Origin: Candidatus Poribacteria bacterium
GTDB lineage: Bacteria > Poribacteria > WGA-4E > WGA-3G
Direction: 5' to 3'
Length of the DNA: 35,788 bases
Assembly (NCBI GenBank): GCA_022822215.1
Contig: JAJECD010000236.1
Coordinates: 1-35,788, forward strand
Below, one piece after another: positions 29,581 through 35,788 of this stretch (its first letter is position 1; the number at the start of each line of letters is the position of its first letter). The position numbers and the translations under genes were made by a program. The notes beneath the pieces are model-generated. The model was given only the letters and a program-made list of their open reading frames with translations, was not told where the DNA came from and made no database searches.

Positions 29581-29671
29581 TATATCGTGTTGGCAAGCAT
29601 TATGAGCATTACCGCTTGGTAATGTGCTTGCCTCCCACTCATAAGGGGATAAAGGCACGATACACGATATA
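29581..29671 (+). promoter_or_regulatory. Structured 5' leader of tnpB (nested stem-loops)
   Basis: tatatcgtgt (29581-29590) / acacgatata (29662-29671), 10 bp; ggcaagca (29592-29599) / tgcttgcc (29625-29632), 8 bp; attacc (29608-29613) / ggtaat (29618-29623), 6 bp with gctt loop. Confidence 0.7.
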
Positions 29672-29673
29672 CC

Positions 29674-30873
29674 ATGAAATTAACCTTTAAGTATCCTACG
29701 AAAACACAGGAAGAAACAGTGTTAGCGTGGCTTGACCATCTCTGCGAACTCCAGAACTCCGCACGCAATAACCGAAAGCATGCACACGAAGAAGAAGGTC
29801 GTTTTGTTTCGCGATATGACCAAGAGCAACTTTTGAAAGTTGCCCGTGAGAAATATGACGACTTTCGGGAAGTCCCTCAAGATTTTCAAGTTTCTATTCT
29901 CAAACGTGTTGATAAAGCATTTGATGCGTTCCGGAGACGGTGTAAAGAAGGTGCGGCGAAAAAAGGCTACCCTCGCTATAAAAAGCGTGTCCGTTCTTTG
30001 ACGTGGTGCTTGCGAAAGCACAAACTTAAAACCGGTGAACGAGTTCGTCAAAACCCGATCCGCGAAACAGGCTTTCGCCATAACCGCTTGAAAGTGCCGA
30101 AGTTGGGTGAAGTCAAGATACGGATGCACCGTCCGTTTGAAGGGGATCCGAAAGAAGTCACGCTCGTGAAAAAAGCAAGTGGCTGGTATGCTTATATTAC
30201 TTGTGAAATCCCCAACACTCCGAAAGTCGAACCGACGGATGCGATCGCTGTTGACGTTGGCACGACAAACTATCTGACGACTTCTGAAGGCGAAAAGGAA
30301 GATAACCCGCGTTGGTATCGCCAAGCAGAAGGATTGCTGCATAAACACAACCAGACGATGGCACGCCGAAAGAAAGGCTCTAAACGCTGGTATAAAGCGG
30401 GGCATGCCGTTGCGCTTCATCATGAACGAACTGCTAATAAACGCAAAGACTTCATTGGTAAACTCGTCTACAAACTTTTTCATCATTGCGAAAATAACGT
30501 GCTTATCACTGAAGACCTCAGCGTATCTAACATGGTTCAGAATAAGCACCTCAGCAAGAGCATTTCGGATGCGTCTTGGGGTAAATTTTTTGAATGGTGT
30601 GGGAACATAGCCGAAAGAGACGGTTTCCACTTCCATCAAGTTGCTCCCAAGAACACTTCGCAAACGTGCTCTGCTTGTGGTAAGAAATCGCCAAAGAAAC
30701 TCTCTTTAGCGATACGGACCTTTAATTGTAGTTTTTGTGGCACGGTTTTAGACCGAGACCACAATGCTGCGATAAACATACTCTTACGGGCGGCTTGCGC
30801 CCATCGTGGAGAGCGTTGGGTTACCACCCTCTATGAAACGAGAAACACAAACGAAGCACGGGACGCGGGCTGA
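29674..30873 (+). CDS. tnpB: RNA-guided endonuclease TnpB family protein
   Basis: AVDVGTTNYLTTSEG (RuvC I Asp), VLITEDLSVSNM (Glu), CSACGKK...FNCSFCGTVLDRDHNAAINIL (zinc finger plus RuvC III Asp). Full-length, no disruption. Confidence 0.95.
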   Translation: MKLTFKYPTKTQEETVLAWLDHLCELQNSARNNRKHAHEEEGRFVSRYDQEQLLKVAREKYDDFREVPQDFQVSILKRVDKAFDAFRRRCKEGAAKKGYPRYKKRVRSLTWCLRKHKLKTGERVRQNPIRETGFRHNRLKVPKLGEVKIRMHRPFEGDPKEVTLVKKASGWYAYITCEIPNTPKVEPTDAIAVDVGTTNYLTTSEGEKEDNPRWYRQAEGLLHKHNQTMARRKKGSKRWYKAGHAVALHHERTANKRKDFIGKLVYKLFHHCENNVLITEDLSVSNMVQNKHLSKSISDASWGKFFEWCGNIAERDGFHFHQVAPKNTSQTCSACGKKSPKKLSLAIRTFNCSFCGTVLDRDHNAAINILLRAACAHRGERWVTTLYETRNTNEARDAG

Positions 30874-30879
30874 GAGACT

Positions 30880-30936
30880 GCTGAACAACTGTTGTTCAGC
30901 GACCTCTTAACAAGCCCAAGTCTTTAGGCTTGGGTA
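30880..30936 (+). ncRNA. Putative 3' scaffold of an omega/reRNA ending at the element right end
   Basis: Directly after the tnpB stop: gctgaacaac-t-gttgttcagc (30880-30900) and cccaag...cttggg (30915-30920/30929-30934). Position follows the known TnpB RNA layout. Confidence 0.5.
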
Positions 30937-30958
30937 CATTGACTTTTTGAGAAGGACC

Positions 30959-31828
30959 ATGAGAGATTACTACGAGATCCTCGGTGTAGACCGAAGAGCG
31001 ACCCCAGAAGAAATTAAGAAAGCGTATCGCAAACTCGCAGTTCAGTATCATCCGGACAAAAATCCTGGTGACAAAGGGGCAGAAGAGAAATTCAAAGAAG
31101 CATCGAATGCCTATTCGGTACTCTCCGACCCAGAAAAGCGACGCGTCTATAACACACGCGGGCATGCTGGCGTGAATAACATGGGGTTTGAAGGCTATAC
31201 GACGATGGACGACATCTTCGCGAACCTGAACCTCGACGATATTTTTGGGCGCGGCGGGTTTGGTGGATTCGGTGGGTTCGGCGATGCCTTCGGCGATGCC
31301 TTTGGTCAACGGCGTACAACTGCGCCTACACGGGGACGCGACATCCGCATGAACATCAGTATCCCTTTCGGGGACGCAATATTGGGTAACAAGAAAGAGG
31401 TCACTGTCCGAGGAAAGCGGATCACCCTTACAATTCCACCCGGTATTGAGAACGGAAAAACCTTACGCATACGAGGTCAGGGCGAATCTCTTGGTATTGG
31501 CATGTCGGGTGATTTATTGGTAACGGTCTCTGTGCAGCCGCATCCGACATTGACCAGCGACGGCTTAGATTTGTTGACAGATGCAAAAATCTCTATGACG
31601 ACCGCAGCATTAGGGGGTTCGGTTCGTGTGAAAACGCTAACTGATGATGTGGATTTAAAGATCCCGCCGGGTGCGCAGCCTGGACAGCAATTACGTCTAC
31701 GTGGGCGGGGTGGAACGGATACCTCTGGACGGAAAGGGGATTTACGGGTGCGATTGGTTGTAGAGATACCGAAATCGTTGTCTCGCAAGCAGCGGAATTT
31801 GCTCAAGGAATTTGAGAAGACGCTGTGA
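30959..31828 (+). CDS. cbpA: DnaJ-type co-chaperone (CbpA-like, no zinc-finger domain)
   Basis: [39 protein letters not shown] domain, G/F-rich linker, DnaJ C-terminal domains with no CxxCxGxG repeats. ATG at 30959 preceded by gagaagga. Confidence 0.93.
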   Translation: MRDYYEILGVDRRATPEEIKKAYRKLAVQYHPDKNPGDKGAEEKFKEASNAYSVLSDPEKRRVYNTRGHAGVNNMGFEGYTTMDDIFANLNLDDIFGRGGFGGFGGFGDAFGDAFGQRRTTAPTRGRDIRMNISIPFGDAILGNKKEVTVRGKRITLTIPPGIENGKTLRIRGQGESLGIGMSGDLLVTVSVQPHPTLTSDGLDLLTDAKISMTTAALGGSVRVKTLTDDVDLKIPPGAQPGQQLRLRGRGGTDTSGRKGDLRVRLVVEIPKSLSRKQRNLLKEFEKTL

Positions 31829-31930
31829 CAAATACAAACCAGCACCAAGCCAGTGTTATGTTTCTTTTAATTCAACGCCGCGTAGTATGTGATTCAGAGA
31901 TCCTACCAAAAGTAACAAAAAATAAGAACT

Positions 31931-32161
31931 ATGCCAACCCGACTTGAACTCATTCATAGTAATATAATGGAAGCAGAAGTTGATGCTATCGTGAACCCAA
32001 CAGACCTTGTTCTCAGTGGTGGGGGCGGTCTGGACCGGGTCATTCGTCAAGCTGCTGGTGAAGAGGTGGATCTGGCATGTGAGGGGATTCGCGAAAATTA
32101 TGGTGGTTGTCAAACCGGTATTGGATTTCGTTTGTTCTGCTTTCTCGGAGAAAAAAAGTAA
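31931..32161 (+). pseudogene. Truncated macro-domain (ADP-ribose-binding) protein
   Basis: LELIHSNIMEAEVDAIVNPTDLVLSGGGGLDRVIRQAAGEEVDLACEGIRENYGGCQTG is macro-domain N-terminal half; it then diverges into IGFRLFCFLGEKK*. Confidence 0.75.
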
Positions 32162-32386
32162 AAGCCCTATAAAGTTTTTGGTATAACATAGTATTGGAAA
32201 AGAGTAAGTGCCAAATGTTCACATGGAAAAAAAAGATTCAGCAGTTTGAAGCACTCCTTAACAATCTAAAAAATGACCTGTTGGCTTGAAAACCTTGCCG
32301 CAAAACGAAGACAAAAATCTATTTTCAAAGGAGATTGAAGGAACTTAAAAAAAACGTCGTAATATGAAAACTCAGGGAGTTTAACA

Positions 32387-32749
32387 ATGGAACTGGAAGG
32401 TTATTTTGACTTCATTCAAGAAGGGGTCATCCGGATTAAAGGGAATCGCATTGACATCGAGATTGTATTAGAAGATTATCTGGAAGGCGCGAGTCCGGAA
32501 GAAATTCTGCTACGCTATCCAACCTTAAACCTTGAAAAAATACACGCAACTATCCTCTACTATCTGGCGAAAAAAGAGGAAGTGGAAGCATATCTTGAAC
32601 GGGTGAGGCAACTTGACGAGGAAGCGGAACAAGAACAACTACGGAATCCATCACCTTTCGTGGTTGAATTACGGGAACGTTTCGCAAAGGCTTCCCAAGA
32701 ATTGCTTGAGGCTGAAGGCAAACGTACCAGATCGGCAGATGTCTTATGA
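32387..32749 (+). CDS. DUF433 domain protein, putative antitoxin
   Basis: GVIRIKGNRIDIEIVLEDYLEGASPEEILLRYPTLNLEKIHATILYYLAKKEEVEAYL matches DUF433; ATGA overlap with the next gene. Confidence 0.85.
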   Translation: MELEGYFDFIQEGVIRIKGNRIDIEIVLEDYLEGASPEEILLRYPTLNLEKIHATILYYLAKKEEVEAYLERVRQLDEEAEQEQLRNPSPFVVELRERFAKASQELLEAEGKRTRSADVL

Positions 32750-33105
32750 GACCTCGATTTCTCCTTGATGAAAACATGGATCGAGCGATTCAGCGGCAGC
32801 TCCAACGATTGAGTCCAGAAATAGACGTGAAGTTGGTGGGAGATGCGCAAGTGCCGCCACGAGGAACGTCTGATCCAGACATTTTGATGTGGATAGAAGA
32901 CAATGATTATATTTTGGTTACCAGAAACCGTAAGACGATGCCAAAGCACTTTAAGGAGCATCTGGCTGCGGGCAGGCAAGTCCCAGGAGTACTTTGCATC
33001 CGAAAATCTGTAGCGATGACAGAGCTCATCAATGTGTTATATCTGATTTGGTATGCTTCCGATGCTGAGGAGTATCGCGATAGGTTGGTATTCATCCCGC
33101 TATAA
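32746..33105 (+). CDS. DUF5615 PIN-like protein, putative toxin
   Basis: FLLDENMDRAIQRQL...GTSDPDILMWIEDNDYILVTRNRKTMPKHFKEHLAAGRQVPGVLCIRK: PIN-like acidic motifs (LLDEN, D.DIL..., NR). Confidence 0.85.
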   Translation: MRPRFLLDENMDRAIQRQLQRLSPEIDVKLVGDAQVPPRGTSDPDILMWIEDNDYILVTRNRKTMPKHFKEHLAAGRQVPGVLCIRKSVAMTELINVLYLIWYASDAEEYRDRLVFIPL

Positions 33106-33239
33106 TATCCAATGGGTTCGCTAAAACACTGAGAATCTATTAAATAATTGGTGTAGAGATATTGAAGTATAGATGATCGATTCATTTTTGACATCGGATT
33201 TCATCGAAATAGACATAAATGCTGTGCAAGAAATAACCT

Positions 33240-35558
33240 TTGTCGTATTGGTTGGAAGCGGATAATAATCTCCGCCGCAATGTGGAATATACGAGAAACC
33301 AATTGAAAAAGACTAAGATTTTTCATTCATTCGCCGAGTGTAATAAAGAGGTTCAACGTCTAAAACTTTTGCAAAAGCAGCATCCGCTTTGTCCTGAAGC
33401 TATACCGCTGGAACTGGCTGACTTAGATCAGTGGATAGTTTGGTCTTACGAAGTTTGTCGGTGGCAAAATGGGATGTTCGGTGTCGGTAAAGTTCCTTAT
33501 CAAGCCAGGAATCCCAATGAAAAAGCATCGAGAACTACGTCATTGGATTGGTGTGACTTGGAAACAGCTGTACAGTGTGTGAAAAATAATCAGTATCATG
33601 TTGATGGTATCGGCTTCGTTTTTTCGCGCGAAGACGGTCTCAGTGGTGTTGATTTTGATAACTGTCGTGACCCTTTAACAGGACACATCCGTAAAGAATA
33701 CCAATTTTGGATTGACGCACTCGGCGGATACGCTGAAGTTAGTCCTTCGCGTACTGGTGTAAAGGCTTGGGTGAAAGGAACTGTATCCGATAGATATTTT
33801 AAAACTGAAAAATCAACAGGATTCAGAATTCTGAATTTCGCGGGTGGTGAAATAGAAGTCTATCGGCGAGGCCAATACTTCACAGTTACAACGCAACGCT
33901 TAAAAGACGCGTGGTGGCTTGCTCCAGCTCAGACGGAATTGGATGTTCTCAGCGAATGGTCCCTGTCAAAGGTTAGCAGAGATATATCATACTACTTCTC
34001 GTCAGCACTCTTGTCTATGCAAGAAACTATGATAAGTGAGTTATCTTTGCCCGGACCTACGGATGAAGATGCGAAGCGCGAGTTGTCCTTGTTGCAGAAG
34101 TATTGGGATGAAATAAGTTATGGATATATTGATGAATCATCAATAACACAAGGAGTGGTAGAGATGCCCACTGATTTTGATCTATATCCTATTGGAGATG
34201 TATCTTATGTTAACATTGGTCAGTCTCGATGCCACCGATGCGGTAGGAAGTGTGAACCACAATATGAATTATGTAGTGATTGCTATAGGGACGGGGAACC
34301 TGAGTATAAGGTAAAGGAGGCAGTTTTTAACTATTTCTCCAAACCCAAATTTCAGAAAGATGGTTTTTTTCCAAAGTATGAACATAAGATTCGTATTGGG
34401 ACTTATACACCTCGCCCCGATGTCGTTCTTTTTGATCAACAAGGAAATTTGGCGGCTATTGCAGAGTGCAAACGGAGTGGAGTCACAAATTATGGAATTA
34501 AACAGTTAAAATCTTATCTCACCATGAGCGATGCGCAATTTGGGGTATTTGCTAATAGTACTGAACCGGATAAATGGATCTATTTTGAGAATTTGCGTAG
34601 ATATAATTTTAAACAAGATGTATCACGTTCTCAATTTGAAACAGAGATTGTTACAGATCGATCAATAGAGTCCATTCGTGAAGAGAAAGCCAGACTCGTT
34701 AGAGAAACCGAACAAGCAAATATCCAACTAACGAAAGAAGTTTGTTCGTTAAGTGTTAAGAAAGATCAATTGCAAAATGAGATGACAACACAGAAGCAAC
34801 AGCATATACTCCTAAAGCAACAATGTATGCGTCTATTACAAAAAATAAGTTTCTTAGAGCGAGACAAGGACAGGCTTGAGAAAAATCGAAATAAAATCAA
34901 GCTTGAGCGAAAAGTCCAGCGAGAAGCACTAAAAAAAATAAGTTCTGATTTAGATGGGCGTATTAAGCATAAAACCTCCCTAATTCAAGAACTTGAATCA
35001 AAATTGGGCGAACTAGAAGTAACATTTGCCCAAAAACCTATTTATGGAGAAATTGAAAAAGAACTTAAACGATTAAATGAACTGGAATCAGAAATCACGC
35101 GGAAGCAACAAGCAGTTGGAAGATATAAGGAAAAGTATGCTGCTTATGAAAAAAATAAAGTAGAAATCAATCAAAAAATACAACGACTCGTCCAAGTTTC
35201 GGAAAAAAGGGAATCTATTCTCAAGCAACTTAGGGTAGTAGTTAATCGATTAAAAACAACGAACCTTGAACAAGAGGCACAAATTGAAAGGCATCGGGAA
35301 CAATTAGTACAAGATTTGCGAAAGCAAGGATCTATTTCCACTCAACTTACGGCAGAAATCAACCAGTTAAAAGAAACGCAATCTAGATTGGAAACGGAAA
35401 TTATGGAAAAGACACAGCAATCCCCGGACGAGGAAAAAGAAATGCGTCCTGCTTATATACAGATTCAGGTACAAATTGATAAACTGGAAGCAGAAAAATC
35501 TAAACTTGAATCAGAAATTGGGCATCGAATTTTTATGCTTCAACTTCAGAAAGATTGA
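33240..35558 (+). CDS. Multidomain protein: primase-polymerase-like N-terminus + zinc ribbon + PD-(D/E)xK (HsdR_N-like) nuclease + long coiled coil
   Basis: QWIVWSYEVCRWQNGMFGVGKVPYQ...GIGFVFSREDGLSGVDFDNCRDPLTGHI...GGYAEVSPSRTGVKAWVKG (primase-polymerase-like); CHRCGRKCEPQYELCSDC; RPDVVLFDQQGNLAAIAECKRSGVTNYGIKQLKSYL (D...ExK, QxxxY); residues ~475-772 heptad-like. Start is TTG 33240 or GTG ~33282. Confidence 0.8.
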   Translation: MSYWLEADNNLRRNVEYTRNQLKKTKIFHSFAECNKEVQRLKLLQKQHPLCPEAIPLELADLDQWIVWSYEVCRWQNGMFGVGKVPYQARNPNEKASRTTSLDWCDLETAVQCVKNNQYHVDGIGFVFSREDGLSGVDFDNCRDPLTGHIRKEYQFWIDALGGYAEVSPSRTGVKAWVKGTVSDRYFKTEKSTGFRILNFAGGEIEVYRRGQYFTVTTQRLKDAWWLAPAQTELDVLSEWSLSKVSRDISYYFSSALLSMQETMISELSLPGPTDEDAKRELSLLQKYWDEISYGYIDESSITQGVVEMPTDFDLYPIGDVSYVNIGQSRCHRCGRKCEPQYELCSDCYRDGEPEYKVKEAVFNYFSKPKFQKDGFFPKYEHKIRIGTYTPRPDVVLFDQQGNLAAIAECKRSGVTNYGIKQLKSYLTMSDAQFGVFANSTEPDKWIYFENLRRYNFKQDVSRSQFETEIVTDRSIESIREEKARLVRETEQANIQLTKEVCSLSVKKDQLQNEMTTQKQQHILLKQQCMRLLQKISFLERDKDRLEKNRNKIKLERKVQREALKKISSDLDGRIKHKTSLIQELESKLGELEVTFAQKPIYGEIEKELKRLNELESEITRKQQAVGRYKEKYAAYEKNKVEINQKIQRLVQVSEKRESILKQLRVVVNRLKTTNLEQEAQIERHREQLVQDLRKQGSISTQLTAEINQLKETQSRLETEIMEKTQQSPDEEKEMRPAYIQIQVQIDKLEAEKSKLESEIGHRIFMLQLQKD

Positions 35559-35614
35559 GATTTCTTATGATGTGGTATGTACTTAATAACTGGAAATCTC
35601 ATCCGTAATATTCA

Positions 35615-35710
35615 ATGATAAACATCCGAAAGATACAGGTAGTTCTTATTGTCCTATTTGGTGGTCTGATGTATGTGGATTTCTTTATAAATCACGAAGG
35701 AAATACATGA
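35615..35710 (+). CDS. Possible 31-aa single-TM small protein
   Basis: MINIRKIQVVLIVLFGGLMYVDFFINHEGNT*; hydrophobic segment, but no clear RBS. Confidence 0.3.
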   Translation: MINIRKIQVVLIVLFGGLMYVDFFINHEGNT

Positions 35711-35763
35711 AATAGGATATAAGTGCCTCAATTGTTTCCACACTAAAAATATAAGGAGAGCAA

Positions 35764-35788
35764 ATGATCTCATTATCACAACGGAGTC
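35764..35788 (+). CDS. Start of a gene cut by the window end
   Basis: aaggagagcaa-ATG: strong Shine-Dalgarno followed by MISLSQRS..., open to the window end. Confidence 0.5.

Larger units (their letters stand above)
29479..30936 (+). mobile_element. TnpB-only IS200/IS605-type (IS1341-like) element
   Basis: Intact tnpB flanked by related terminal imperfect palindromes in the same orientation: left aagcccaaagatttatctttggtagg (from 29479), right aagcccaagtctttaggcttgggta (30913-30936). No tnpA seen. Exact boundaries uncertain. Confidence 0.75.

Noticed and set aside
29722-30663. 313-aa minus-strand ORF inside tnpB
   Set aside because: Fully antisense to an intact tnpB with strong motifs; it has no recognisable domain and is likely a codon-bias shadow.
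32215-32289. 24-aa ORF MFTWKKKIQQFEALLNNLKNDLLA
   Set aside because: Too short, no clear RBS, in a decayed AT-rich spacer.

Overview
This is a 35.8 kb bacterial chromosomal window with dense genes on both strands. I saw no rRNA, tRNA or CRISPR array. The gene content (PhyH dioxygenases, enolase-superfamily enzymes, a WD40+dockerin protein, DUF4159/DUF4175) resembles Poribacteria/Planctomycetes-type genomes; that is an impression, not a computed assignment. From left to right: 3' part of groEL; two small minus-strand genes; a VWA-like membrane protein / DUF4159 / DUF4175 operon; a Tat-signal glycosidase-like protein; a slipin/Band-7 protein; a start-less WD40+dockerin ORF beside REP-like palindromes; a PhyH dioxygenase; a BrnT/BrnA toxin-antitoxin pair overlapping a zinc-type alcohol dehydrogenase; a CPBP protease; a catabolic-looking cluster (two enolase-superfamily enzymes, nitrilase, amidohydrolase, PhyH, internally shortened methyltransferase); a sugar/envelope block (UDP-glucose dehydrogenase, MoxR ATPase, GHMP kinase); HU; asd; mtnK; a TnpB-only IS200/IS605-type element; a DnaJ/CbpA-like protein; and a right-hand accessory block. 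That block holds a macro-domain remnant, a DUF433/DUF5615 putative toxin-antitoxin pair and a 772-aa protein. The 772-aa protein is the best candidate for an undescribed system. It appears to join an N-terminal primase-polymerase-like domain, a four-cysteine zinc ribbon, a PD-(D/E)xK HsdR_N-like nuclease and a very long coiled coil. All family calls are from motif reading by eye; no searches were run.
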